DNA of 64,000 nt from Paludibacteraceae bacterium (lineage in GTDB: Bacteria > Bacteroidota > Bacteroidia > Bacteroidales > Paludibacteraceae): NCBI GenBank assembly GCA_017553575.1, contig JAFZKQ010000107.1, forward strand, positions 1 to 64,000, written 5' to 3'. The notes beneath the pieces are model-generated. The model was not told the origin of the DNA. It saw only the letters and a program-made list of their open reading frames with translations, and did not search any database. Made by a program: the position numbers and the translations under genes. Shown piece by piece: positions 7,978 to 16,996 of the stretch (position 1 is the first letter of the stretch; every line of letters begins with the position of its first letter).

Positions 7978-8700
7978 TCAATAAATTCCAACCGTGAGGT
8001 CTTTAGCTTTCACGATAGTGGAAGGAGCCTCTATATAGACCGTGTCAGACACAGCCGTAGAGACACCGTTTTTCTTTGTGAGGGACTCCGACCAAATCCG
8101 ATAGGACCTGCCTGGAGTAAGCCTTGTGAAAAGATAACGGCCTTCCCCGTCCGTACGGACATCCTCCGTAGGACCCAGCACACCGAGTTCACACAAGTAT
8201 ACCCTCGCATCTATAGCCGGACCATTATAATTACCCGTGGCATTGATTGTTCCGTATATGGCCGATTGTCCCACATTCTTTCCGGACAAGATATAAATAT
8301 CCTGAACTTGGGTAGTTCCCGAATGTCCAAGGAACTCTATCCTGAACTCAGGTTTCTGTTCCCCACTCGCATAAGAACTATATGCATAGACTATATATGT
8401 ACCGGATGTTAGATAATCGAATCGGAAACGGCCTCTATAGTCCGTCTTGATCTTATCCCCATAGAAATCATTTACGTCAGAGCCATAGATGATATAGACA
8501 TCTTCAGCGACAGCAGGAAGAGTATCCCTTACGAAATAATATTCGCCATTGGCATTCTGAGCAACGCGCCCCGCATCGTTCACCACATATACCTGACCCT
8601 CCATGGCTGATTTTCCTCCCTCTCCTTCTGGACGCTCACAGGAAGAGAGAAGCAAAGCCAACGACGACAAAAGCAAGGTTGATACCTTTGTGTTTTTCAT
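7978..8700 (-). CDS. Lipoprotein with carboxypeptidase-regulatory-like domains
   Basis: The N-terminus has a lipobox (LLLSSC, Cys at about 21) followed by a Glu/Gly-rich linker. Two beta-sandwich units follow. Each has the pattern of a tunable-linker or carboxypeptidase-regulatory domain: TDYRGRFRFDYLTSGTYIVYAY around residue 85 and TDGEGRYLFTRLTPGRSYRIW around 190. Such domains are common in Bacteroidota surface lipoproteins. It is the first gene of the five-gene leftward operon, 24 bases ahead of the MORN-like gene. A structural or binding role for the polymer system is inference. Confidence 0.65.
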   Translation of the reverse strand: MKNTKVSTLLLSSLALLLSSCERPEGEGGKSAMEGQVYVVNDAGRVAQNANGEYYFVRDTLPAVAEDVYIIYGSDVNDFYGDKIKTDYRGRFRFDYLTSGTYIVYAYSSYASGEQKPEFRIEFLGHSGTTQVQDIYILSGKNVGQSAIYGTINATGNYNGPAIDARVYLCELGVLGPTEDVRTDGEGRYLFTRLTPGRSYRIWSESLTKKNGVSTAVSDTVYIEAPSTIVKAKDLTVGIY

Positions 8701-8783
8701 ATATATCGAAATTTATTTAAATCATCTTCCTCGTGCTTTACCGGCCACATCGGCTGTTCCGCACGAAAACAAAACTCTACCTA

Positions 8784-8813
8784 CAAATATACACTTATTC
8801 CGCTAAAAAGAAA
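8784..8813 (-). promoter_or_regulatory. Promoter of the VTC/DUF4956/DUF2490 operon
   Basis: TATATTTG (8784-8791, minus strand) matches the -7 pattern exactly, with a TTTC about 18 bases upstream as a weak -33 element. It lies about 85 bases before the first ATG, at 8700. Confidence 0.6.
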
Positions 8814-8963
8814 CATTTTTTCGTTTCTCCGCCTCAAATAATTCAACCAACAACACCTGAAATTAAACTTCCCTAAGAAAAGAAGGGATAAACGAGAATA
8901 AAAATGTTAACGGTTCATGGTATAAAAACAGGGGAAGCCAAGAAAAAACTTACCCCAAAACAA

Positions 8964-9057
8964 GGATTCTCCTATAGAATCCGAAGTGAGTTCAGATGGA
9001 TTTTAAACCGATTGTCCCCATCGTTCCGACCAGGAACCGACGGTCTAAAATCCATCC
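8964..9057. other. Two tandem inverted repeats downstream of the pRiA4b ORF-3-like gene
   Basis: The first is a 16-base stem with one mismatch (8995-9010 with 9041-9056) enclosing a second stem (TCGTTCC with GGAACCGA, one bulge). The next is a perfect 7-base hairpin (GGATTCT 8964-8970, AGAATCC 8976-8982). On the minus strand the set lies just past the stop at 9065 and ends in TTGTTTTG, so it may be an elaborate terminator. It could also be a structured RNA. Confidence 0.55.
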
Positions 9058-9064
9058 AAACGAA

Positions 9065-9622
9065 TTAGAAATTCTGTTCAGAGAAATAGTCGTCGCTGAT
9101 ATTCAAATCATCCAACTCTTCCTCATCAAAATCATCATCATTGAAATCTTCCTCAAATCCGAAAGCGGCATCGCCACCCTTGGAAGAAGCTGCAGCCAAA
9201 TCTGCGAACAAGTCATCCAAAATCTGCTTCGGTGCCGTTCCCTTGGAAGCCGTACATTTGGCCATCGGCAAATCCATTCCTGGAATCGTCTCCCGCAGTT
9301 CAATAAAGAACGAACGCTCATTCATCATGTCGAAGACGAAGAGCATTTTCTGACCCTCATCCGACAAGAGCTCCTCCAACTTGGTCTCATCCATCACGTA
9401 ATTGTCGTACTCAGAAGAGGTATCCATCTCTATCTGCGTAATCTCCTGCTCTTTTTCCCAATCCTCATTGCAGACGAAAAACGAGGTGATTTGATCCTTG
9501 CCGTACTTAACCGAGTCAAGAATCGCATCATGAAGCTCCATGAATGTCGCCTCTGAATCTATCTGGATTTCCCTCATGAAGTTATCCACTTCATCAGACA
9601 AAAGAATGAATTTGTATATCAT
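9065..9622 (-). CDS. pRiA4b ORF-3 / IS1096 passenger TnpR-like family protein
   Basis: This 185-residue soluble protein opens with a domain like PF07929 (IYKFILLSDEVDNFMREIQI, then TFMELHDAILDSVKYG and ITSFFVCNEDW) and ends in a strongly acidic tail (DDDFDEEELDDLN). Despite the family name, members in Bacteroidota are single chromosomal genes with no transposon around them, and none is seen here. The function is unknown. The gene stands alone, with its own downstream hairpins and the dnaA terminator upstream. Confidence 0.75.
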   Translation of the reverse strand: MIYKFILLSDEVDNFMREIQIDSEATFMELHDAILDSVKYGKDQITSFFVCNEDWEKEQEITQIEMDTSSEYDNYVMDETKLEELLSDEGQKMLFVFDMMNERSFFIELRETIPGMDLPMAKCTASKGTAPKQILDDLFADLAAASSKGGDAAFGFEEDFNDDDFDEEELDDLNISDDYFSEQNF

Positions 9623-9696
9623 AACTTTTCTATTTTATATTGCGAAAATAATACAACGAAAAGACGTAGGCAAATAAACAAGAGAGAAAAAACGAA

Positions 9697-9729
9697 CAAA
9701 AAAAGGGTGGTCATCCGAAGACAACCACC
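9697..9729 (-). terminator. dnaA terminator with UUCG loop
   Basis: On the minus strand GGTGGTTGTC pairs with GATGACCACC around the stable TTCG tetraloop, followed by C and seven Ts. It lies 46 bases after the dnaA stop codon. Confidence 0.85.
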
Positions 9730-9774
9730 ACTTCCTATTCTGTTTCAAAAAAACGAAAACCGCCGTTATGCGAA

Positions 9775-11169
9775 TTAACGCAAAGAACTCTCTATAGCAT
9801 CCAAGCTAGAACGCATATCCTTATCGATACCCATCAAATCCGTAACCGTCTTGCAAGCATGCAACACCGTCGCATGGTCACGGTTTCCAATCTGCTCACC
9901 GATAGAGGAGAGAGAATTCTTCGTATACTTACGAGCCAAATACATGGCGATCTGACGAGCCTGAACCACCTCACGCTTTCTTGACTTGGTTTGAATGTCG
10001 TTCACATTCAAATGGTAGTGGGCACAGACAGCCTCTTGGATAGAGGATACTGTTATATTTTTCTCCTCAACATTCACCGTAGAACCAACAACCCTACGAG
10101 CCAATTCGAGATTAATCTCCGCATTGGTCAATGTAGATTGAGCCAACAAAGAAATAATCACACCTTCTATAGCACGGACAGACTCCGTAACAGACTTAGT
10201 GATATAATCAATCACATCTTCCGGAATCACCAAACCGTCCTCTGCCACCTTTCTGCGAAGGATAGCCTTCCTTGTCTCCTCATCAGGTTTCTCCAACTCA
10301 GCATGCAAGCCCCATTTGAAACGGCTCAACATACGCTCCTCAAAACCGGCCAACAACTTAGGAGTTCGGTCCGAGGTCAGGATCAACTGCTTACCTGATT
10401 GGTGGAGATAATTGAATATTTGGAAAAATGTGTTTTGCGTACCCGTCTTACCCACCAAATCTTGAATGTCATCAACGATCAAGACGTCGATCATCTTATA
10501 GAAGTTGAGGAAATCCGTCGTTCTATTGGACATACCGGCCTCTTGCCATTGCAATACGAACTTGCTTGCAGGGACATACAAGACATTCTTCTCCGGATGC
10601 AACTCCTCCGTCAAAGAACCGATTGCCTGCACCAAGTGGGTCTTACCCATTCCCGGTCCACCGAAGACAAACATCGGATTGAAAGTCTTCCCCGGATTCT
10701 GGGCAATGGCCATTCCTGCCGAGCGTGCCAACTTATTGCACTTACCCTCAACAAAAGAGTCCATCGTATAAGCCGGATTAAGCTGGGAATCTATTTTTTG
10801 ATGCGATTTCTCCGAAAATGGATCAAACCTTTGCGTCGTCTGTGAAGTTTGAGGTGTACGACCACCTTCGTAGCTAACCGTCGTATTAGCCACGTTCTCT
10901 ACAACAACCAACCATTTCAATTTGAATCCTCTGCCTAGCACCCTCGTCAAGACAGCCTTCAATATGCTAAAGTAATTCTCCTCGATATACTCATAGAAGA
11001 ATTGTGTCGGAACCTTAAGCATAAGCGTCCGATCCTCGTACTTTGAAGGTACGATTGGGCTAAACCAAGTGGAGAATGCCGCCTCAGGAACAAGATCCTT
11101 GATTATCGACAAACACTTATCCCATATCTCTTTCGAGTCATTGGAGACAAGTTCGCAATCATGATTCAT
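9775..11169 (-). CDS. dnaA: Chromosomal replication initiator DnaA
   Basis: DnaA is the AAA+ protein that binds oriC and melts it to start replication. All four domains are visible: domain I (EIWDKCLSIIKDLVPEAAFSTWF), a short Ser/Thr/Gln-rich linker (about residues 100-125), the AAA+ domain with Walker A GGPGMGKTH and Walker B VLIVDDIQ, and the C-terminal DNA-binding domain with the signature GNRDHATVLHACKTV. I start at ATG 11169 because the longer frame at 11175 would begin with TTG. At 464 residues the length is normal. It stands alone between its own terminator and an AT-rich stretch of about 600 bases; dnaN and recF are not next to it, as is usual in this phylum. Confidence 0.98.
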   Translation of the reverse strand: MNHDCELVSNDSKEIWDKCLSIIKDLVPEAAFSTWFSPIVPSKYEDRTLMLKVPTQFFYEYIEENYFSILKAVLTRVLGRGFKLKWLVVVENVANTTVSYEGGRTPQTSQTTQRFDPFSEKSHQKIDSQLNPAYTMDSFVEGKCNKLARSAGMAIAQNPGKTFNPMFVFGGPGMGKTHLVQAIGSLTEELHPEKNVLYVPASKFVLQWQEAGMSNRTTDFLNFYKMIDVLIVDDIQDLVGKTGTQNTFFQIFNYLHQSGKQLILTSDRTPKLLAGFEERMLSRFKWGLHAELEKPDEETRKAILRRKVAEDGLVIPEDVIDYITKSVTESVRAIEGVIISLLAQSTLTNAEINLELARRVVGSTVNVEEKNITVSSIQEAVCAHYHLNVNDIQTKSRKREVVQARQIAMYLARKYTKNSLSSIGEQIGNRDHATVLHACKTVTDLMGIDKDMRSSLDAIESSLR

Positions 11170-11766
11170 AATCAATCTATTTTTACATTTTTCCGATTAG
11201 CAAAATTTGTGTTTTTTTTCATAAAAAAAAAGAGTCCAAAGATTTGTTTAATCAGAAAAAAGATTATGATTTAAATATCAATAACTTAATACATTAAACT
11301 CATTTTCAGCTACTTAAAAACCAACGATTTTACAAATCCATTGATAAATAAGCATTTATAAAAAACGAACCGAAATCTATCCTAATTCATTCCGTTTTTG
11401 CCCAAACCCTTTTATACAAAGAGGTTTGACGAGGGTCTTCACACAAAATCAAAAAACTAAATTATTTAGAACGATTCCAAATAACAAAGAGGAAGGAAAA
11501 CAATAAATTTTCAAAACTCCTCACAACGGACAAAGAAGTCCAACTGCAAAATCTGCGACTGCAGAATATTCCGCACTTAAACGAGGAAGAAAACAAATGC
11601 TACCTCTAAAAACTTTATTCAACTATTAGACACGTTGACTATTCACGGTATATACTTCCATCCACACAATCTAGAAAGCTCTCTCCATGAATTTTTCGCA
11701 ATGGGGAGACAAAAGCGACCACCCCATTGACACCTGCAAATTTCCTACCAAACTTTTCGGAAATCG
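11170..11766. other. AT-rich intergenic region upstream of dnaA
   Basis: This stretch of about 600 bases has no convincing gene. It is very AT-rich near dnaA. I looked for DnaA boxes (TTATNCACA) on both strands and found only distant matches, such as CATCCACA near 11660 and CTTCACAC near 11435. It therefore cannot be called an origin from what I see. Confidence 0.4.
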
Positions 11767-12699
11767 CTACTCTTTATCTTTTTCCTTATCCTTTTCTTTC
11801 TTATCAGACTTGCCGAACATAGAGAAATGGACATACCTACGAGGGTTTGTCTTCAAGTCGACCAAAAGATTATTGGCGCTCCCTGCCGTATTGTTCAAGT
11901 TGTCATACAAAGATCTATCATTCAACAACAAGCCTACAGTTCCATTGCCAGAATTCACCTTATCGGTAATCTGCTTCAAATTAGCCAACGTAGCATCCAC
12001 CTTGTTCATGGTAGCAACGAGGTCTAGTCGACTCAAGTCGGAGCTGACTTTCGAGAAGTCTGTCGTAATGGCATTCACATTGCCCAAAATAACCGGCACA
12101 TCCTTACTCATCATCTTATCAAGAGAGACAGAAGTGCGTTCCAAATTAGCCGTCATACGATTGATATTTCCCAAAGTCTTTTGAATGGAGTTATCCTCCG
12201 TAATCATACGCAAAGAGTAAATCAAAGAGTCCAGCTGCGGAATAATAGCCTGGATACGAGGCATAACCTGTTCCGTAACAGCAGTCATCGGACCTTCATC
12301 CAAAATAGCAGGAATCGTATCGCCTGGCTTATAGAACTGGCCAGGATAGGTCTGTTTCAGGGACAAAGAGACATCTGCACCACCCAACAATCCACATGTA
12401 AGCACAGCCATAGAGCCCACCGGCACCCTCAACTCATCGTCCACCGACAATTCAACAACCACACCGTCCGTGACATCATCAAAGTTATAGTTGATGGATT
12501 TGACTACACCCAATTTCACACCTTGGACCGTCACCGAACTAGACTCCAACAACCCATTCACCCTCTCGAACTTCGCATAATAGTAGTTGGTAGGATTAAA
12601 TACATTCACACCTTTCAAATAATTCACCCCAAAAAAGAGGATTGCTACCGTTGCAACCACTAATGCACCAATCTGGAACTCCTTCGAAATCTTTATCAT
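11767..12699 (-). CDS. MlaD-family (MCE domain) lipid transport protein
   Basis: A single N-terminal membrane anchor (IGALVVATVAILFFGVNYLKG) is followed by an MCE domain (NPTNYYYAKFERVNGLLESS, VTVQGVKLGVVKSI) and a long helical region that would form a needle or hexameric barrel through the periplasm. The C-terminus is Lys/Asp/Glu-rich (KSDKKEKDKEKDKE). MCE proteins bind phospholipids and work with an MlaE permease and MlaF ATPase; those partners are not in the window. The gene follows the amidase by 37 bases and precedes nothing nearby. The length of 310 is usual for Bacteroidota single-MCE proteins. Confidence 0.88.
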   Translation of the reverse strand: MIKISKEFQIGALVVATVAILFFGVNYLKGVNVFNPTNYYYAKFERVNGLLESSSVTVQGVKLGVVKSINYNFDDVTDGVVVELSVDDELRVPVGSMAVLTCGLLGGADVSLSLKQTYPGQFYKPGDTIPAILDEGPMTAVTEQVMPRIQAIIPQLDSLIYSLRMITEDNSIQKTLGNINRMTANLERTSVSLDKMMSKDVPVILGNVNAITTDFSKVSSDLSRLDLVATMNKVDATLANLKQITDKVNSGNGTVGLLLNDRSLYDNLNNTAGSANNLLVDLKTNPRRYVHFSMFGKSDKKEKDKEKDKE

Positions 12700-12736
12700 T
12701 TTGTTTTTATTTTACTTACATTTTAAAGTCCGAGCC

Positions 12737-13945
12737 TCACTTCAAATAACGGGAAGCTTCGCTCGGAGGCAATTTCTTATTTCCTTTCATCACGACCACA
12801 AAAGCGTCCTTGAATTCAGACCGGACCTTCTTTTGCAACTCAACCGCAGCCGAAAATGTCGTTGCCTTTCCATACATATATTTGTATACATTATTTTCAA
12901 AATACTCATAGGCCGGCACACAAGACTTGAACTCACGCGCATTCGGAGCCAATTTCACCTTAGAGCTACAAAATTGCACTCTATAATAAACCGAATCCTG
13001 CTTCTCAGGAACGTTCGTCTTCACCTCCTGTGCCTTCTCCACATTAGGAACAGACTGAGTAACAGCCGTGTCGCGTTTCAGCGTATCCACCTTCACTTCA
13101 CTTGCAGGCTGAGGCTGTGTTTCAGGCTTAACCGGGCTAGGCTCCAAAGGCTCCGACAAAGCCGTTTTGCTATCACAATTGTTCCGGTAATCCAACACGG
13201 CTTGAAAGATTGCCTTCGCCATAGCTTTCCGAGAAGACTCCTTCTTCAGATATTTTTCCTCCTTTGCATTGGTAAGGTAACCCAACTCAACCAAAATGCT
13301 AGGCATATTAGTCTGACGCAAAACGAGGAATCCTGCCTGTTTCACGCTTCGGTCTGCCCTACCGCAACTTGAAACAATTTTTTTCTGCACCCGCTGAGCC
13401 AAATCGATACTCTGCGTCAAAAAAGAGGACTGCATCATATCAAACATAATGTACGACTCAGACTTATTCGGATCAAACCCTCCATAACGGGCCTTATAAT
13501 TCTCCTCGTATAAGATGGAAGCATTCTCACGCATGGCAGTTGCCATGTTCTCCTTCGAAGAGCTACCCACCACGAAAGTCTCCGCCCCATAGGCCGACTT
13601 GTTCGGAGATGCATTAGCATGGATGGAGATGAAAAGATCAGCCTTCTCCTTGTTTGCCTTCTGTGCACGCTCATCCAAAGGGATGAAGACATCCGTCTTC
13701 CTCGTGAATACGACCTTAAACCCAGGTTCCGCATAGAGAAGCCGACCAAGTTCCAAAGCCACCGAAAGGTTGACGTCCTTCTCCTTCAGTTTCAGGACAG
13801 TACCAATAGCTCCAGGATCCTTTCCTCCATGTCCCGGATCTATGACAACCGTGATACGCTTTTGGGCCGATGTGTTTCCCGCATAGGCGCAAAAAGAGGG
13901 AAGCAGGAAAAACAAAATCGCCAATGGCAAGAAGAAACTCTTCAT
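12737..13945 (-). CDS. N-acetylmuramoyl-L-alanine amidase with C-terminal SPOR-like domain
   Basis: A signal peptide (cut near CAYA, residue 22) precedes an Amidase_3 zinc hydrolase domain: VVIDPGHGGKDPGAIG (first Zn His), DLFISIHANA (third ligand region), and SILVELGYLTNAKEE (catalytic Glu). A Pro/Glu/Val-rich linker of about 70 residues leads to a C-terminal domain (YYRVQFCSSKVKLAP, KYMYGKATTFSAAVELQKKV) that resembles SPOR repeats, which bind denuded septal glycan. The enzyme would cut the peptide stem from muramic acid during cell separation. It is divergent from lptD and leads the two-gene unit with mlaD. Confidence 0.9.
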   Translation of the reverse strand: MKSFFLPLAILFFLLPSFCAYAGNTSAQKRITVVIDPGHGGKDPGAIGTVLKLKEKDVNLSVALELGRLLYAEPGFKVVFTRKTDVFIPLDERAQKANKEKADLFISIHANASPNKSAYGAETFVVGSSSKENMATAMRENASILYEENYKARYGGFDPNKSESYIMFDMMQSSFLTQSIDLAQRVQKKIVSSCGRADRSVKQAGFLVLRQTNMPSILVELGYLTNAKEEKYLKKESSRKAMAKAIFQAVLDYRNNCDSKTALSEPLEPSPVKPETQPQPASEVKVDTLKRDTAVTQSVPNVEKAQEVKTNVPEKQDSVYYRVQFCSSKVKLAPNAREFKSCVPAYEYFENNVYKYMYGKATTFSAAVELQKKVRSEFKDAFVVVMKGNKKLPPSEASRYLK

Positions 13946-14030
13946 CTATTCTACACTTAATAAACCTACAATGCTTCAGCTCCAGCCCCGCAAAACGGTT
14001 TCTTTTACCGAGCCACAGCAACAGCGATTG

Positions 14031-14038
14031 CAAAAATA
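14031..14038 (-). promoter_or_regulatory. -7 element (TATTTTTG) for the amidase-mlaD unit
   Basis: This is an exact TAnnTTTG on the minus strand, 85 bases before the amidase ATG, in the divergent region shared with lptD. The -33 element is poor. Confidence 0.5.
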
Positions 14039-14113
14039 CAAAAAAATCAGAGCACTTAAACACCTCTTGTTCTAAAAAAAACAACGCCTACAAAAATTAA
14101 TGACAATCCATTA

Positions 14114-14143
14114 TTTCAAGTTCATTCAAATTTCTTACTTTTG
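14114..14143 (+). promoter_or_regulatory. Promoter of lptD
   Basis: TTTC (14114-14117) and TACTTTTG (14136-14143) are 18 bases apart and lie 27 bases before the lptD ATG at 14171. Confidence 0.6.
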
Positions 14144-14170
14144 CATAATAAATGACGCAAGAACTTGATA

Positions 14171-16906
14171 ATGCTTAATTCGTTTACAAACAATAAAATA
14201 TACAAAATACTGATTTCATCGGCGTTTTTACTCCTCTCCTTCTCAGGATGGGCAGAGACACCGAACAATGGGGAGACTAATACCACAACGGAGGATTCTT
14301 CCGCAAGGATCGACTCTAGCAAAACACAAGTGACGGTCGACTCCATTCAAACGAAAAAGAAAAAGGGAGAATCGCTCACAGCCGAAGTCGCTTACTCCGC
14401 AAACGACTCCATCGTTTTCTTTGCAGACGGAATCGCCTACCTCTACGGAACAGCCAACGTGAAATACGAAAAGATGGAATTGTCTTCCAACTCCATCCGT
14501 ATCAATATGGATAGCAGCACCGTACAAGCTCGTTGCGGCGTGGATTCGACAGGAGAGTTTATTGAGATGCCAAACTTCAAAGAGGGATCGGAAGCCTACG
14601 AATCGAAATCCATCGATTACAACTTCAAGACCAAGAAGGGTCTCATATACGGAGTCGTGACGCAACAAGGCGAAGGTTACATCACCAGTGAAAAAGCCAA
14701 GAAAATGGACGACAACACGTTCTTGATGGTGGATGGGAAATACACAACCTGCGAGAACCACGAGCACCCCCACTTCTACATCGACTTGACAAAGGCAAAA
14801 GTTAAACCGAAAGAGTTTGTGGTGGCAGGTCCTGCCTACCTCGTCATTGCCGACGTACCACTTCCTTTGGCCATTCCTTTCGGATATTTTCCCTTCTCCG
14901 AGAAATACTCCTCAGGTCTTTTGATGCCGACTTACGGAGAGGAGTCGACACGAGGATTCTATCTGAAAGACGGAGGTTATTACTTCGCACTGAGCGACTA
15001 TTACGACCTTGCACTCCGAGGCGAGGTTTACACCAAAGGATCATGGGGTATCAACGCCACAACCCGATATAAGAAGAGATACAAATACAATGGTAACTTC
15101 TACGCAAGCTACCAATACACCGAAACAGGAGAAAGAACTCTGATGGACTATTCCGAAAGTAAAGACTTGAAAATCACTTGGACACACACCCAAGACCCAA
15201 AAGCCAACCCTTTCAGCAAGTTCTCAGCTTCCGTCAACTACTCCTCTGTGGAATATAACAAGAACGATTTGGATGCCTACTACAAACCAAGCGTGTTTGG
15301 AGAAAACAACAAGTCATCCAGTATCAACTACAGTTACAACTTCCCTGAGACGCCATTCTCCATCAATGCCAACATGACGGTGAATCAAAGGCAGAGCGAC
15401 TCCACCCTCTCCCTCAACCTCCCTACCCTCTACTTCAACATGGCGAGGATTTATCCTTTCAAGAAGAAAGAACGCGTAGGCAAAGAGAAATGGTACGAGA
15501 AGACCTACTTCGGCTACAACATCAACTTCACCAATAGCATTACGACGAAACAAGACCAACTCTTCGAGTCGTCGTTAGTTGAAGACTGGAACAACGGTGT
15601 CAAGCACCAAATGAGTTTCGGTTCCTCCTATACCCTATTCAAATATTTCGTGTTGGCTCCAAGCGTCAGCTACACAGAAAAATGGTATTTCAAGAAGAAA
15701 TTCCAAAGATGGGACGAGGACAACTCACGCGTAGAAGATAGCATCATCAGCAACTTCTACCGATTGAACAACATCAACACGAGTTTAGACCTCAGTACGC
15801 AATTATACGGTTTCTACAAACCTGTTCCATTCTTGTTCGGAGACAAAATCAACATGATCAGACACGTACTCCAACCGACTGTGGGCGTTTCTTGGAGTCC
15901 TTACTGCGACCGATTCTATCCTTCGTTCGGAAGAACCGGTTGGGAATACTTCAACTACTACGACAGAAGAGTGCCGAACTCTGACGAGGTCAACCGAATC
16001 AAGTACGGATACTTCGACGGCACCCCATTCGGAGGCGCAAGCACATCACGCGTAGGCGCACTGAACTTCGGTTTAAGCAACAATGTCGAGATGAAGGTGA
16101 CCTCGCAAAAAGACTCAACAGGATTCAAAAAGATATCCCTGATTGACAACCTGAGCTTAAACACAAGCTACAACATGTTGGCCGACTCACTCAATTGGGC
16201 AGACATATCCGCTTCTCTTCGTCTGAAATTCACGCAAGACTTCGGATTGACCATCAACGCCAACTTCACTCCTTACGTATACGCGCTCAACGCCTACGGT
16301 GCACCAGTCCAAATCAACACCACAGAATGGGAAAGAAACGGACGTTTAGCCAGACTGACCAATGCTAGGACATCCTTCGGCTATACCATAGACAACGAGA
16401 CGTTCAAGAAGAAGGACGATAACAAAAAGAGCAAAAAGGGAAAGAGCGAAGACAGCGAGACAGACGAAGAAGATGACGACATCGCCTTCAAAAAAAGCAG
16501 CAATAACAACGACGGAGAATATGACAGCCAAGGCTACCTCAAGTTCTCCTTGCCATGGAGTTTCAACTTCGACTACTCCATCAGCTATATGGATGACAAA
16601 TTTGATTACGAGCGTCTAGAATACGAAAAGAAGATTTCCCAATCGCTCAATTTCAGCGGAAACATCAAGTTCGCAAAGAATTGGAGTTTCTCCTTCAGTT
16701 CCGGATATGACTTCGAAGAAGAGGACATTTCGTACACGTCCATTAACATCGGACGTAACTTGCACTGTTGGTCAGCTGCCCTACAAATGGTTCCATTGGG
16801 TAAATACCAGTCTTACAACTTCCATATCAACGTCAACTCCTCTTTGTTGCAGGATTTGAAATATGAGAAGAGAAGCAACCCAAGCGACAATCCAACATGG
16901 TATTAA
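14171..16906 (+). CDS. LptD-like LPS assembly outer-membrane protein
   Basis: LptD forms the outer-membrane barrel through which lipopolysaccharide is inserted at the cell surface. Here a signal peptide (cut near SGWA) is followed by an OstA-like beta-jellyroll (about residues 60-190: DSIVFFADGIAYLYGTANV, TKKGLIYGVVTQQGEGYITS) and a long beta-barrel with many aromatic strands. The family's YFPFSEKYSSGLLMPTYGEE stretch marks the start of the barrel. A Lys/Asp/Ser-rich insert (about residues 745-785) is probably an extracellular loop. The start is ATG 14171, since the frame upstream would need TTG. At 911 residues it has the usual size for Bacteroidota. The divergent amidase and mlaD genes make this a small envelope-assembly cluster. 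Confidence 0.88.
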   Translation: MLNSFTNNKIYKILISSAFLLLSFSGWAETPNNGETNTTTEDSSARIDSSKTQVTVDSIQTKKKKGESLTAEVAYSANDSIVFFADGIAYLYGTANVKYEKMELSSNSIRINMDSSTVQARCGVDSTGEFIEMPNFKEGSEAYESKSIDYNFKTKKGLIYGVVTQQGEGYITSEKAKKMDDNTFLMVDGKYTTCENHEHPHFYIDLTKAKVKPKEFVVAGPAYLVIADVPLPLAIPFGYFPFSEKYSSGLLMPTYGEESTRGFYLKDGGYYFALSDYYDLALRGEVYTKGSWGINATTRYKKRYKYNGNFYASYQYTETGERTLMDYSESKDLKITWTHTQDPKANPFSKFSASVNYSSVEYNKNDLDAYYKPSVFGENNKSSSINYSYNFPETPFSINANMTVNQRQSDSTLSLNLPTLYFNMARIYPFKKKERVGKEKWYEKTYFGYNINFTNSITTKQDQLFESSLVEDWNNGVKHQMSFGSSYTLFKYFVLAPSVSYTEKWYFKKKFQRWDEDNSRVEDSIISNFYRLNNINTSLDLSTQLYGFYKPVPFLFGDKINMIRHVLQPTVGVSWSPYCDRFYPSFGRTGWEYFNYYDRRVPNSDEVNRIKYGYFDGTPFGGASTSRVGALNFGLSNNVEMKVTSQKDSTGFKKISLIDNLSLNTSYNMLADSLNWADISASLRLKFTQDFGLTINANFTPYVYALNAYGAPVQINTTEWERNGRLARLTNARTSFGYTIDNETFKKKDDNKKSKKGKSEDSETDEEDDDIAFKKSSNNNDGEYDSQGYLKFSLPWSFNFDYSISYMDDKFDYERLEYEKKISQSLNFSGNIKFAKNWSFSFSSGYDFEEEDISYTSINIGRNLHCWSAALQMVPLGKYQSYNFHINVNSSLLQDLKYEKRSNPSDNPTWY

Positions 16907-16996
16907 AGAGATTTCTGAATTAAGGATTTCAAAACAGGAATTAGTTGGACATGGTTGCCAGCATTTCCATACAGCTAAACATAAAAAAGCACAAAC

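Noticed and set aside
9065..9622. Possible insertion sequence because of the IS1096/pRiA4b family name
   Set aside because: No transposase, terminal inverted repeats or target duplications are seen. The gene sits alone in a normal intergenic setting.
11170..11766. oriC call next to dnaA
   Set aside because: There are no clear DnaA boxes on either strand, and AT richness alone is not enough.
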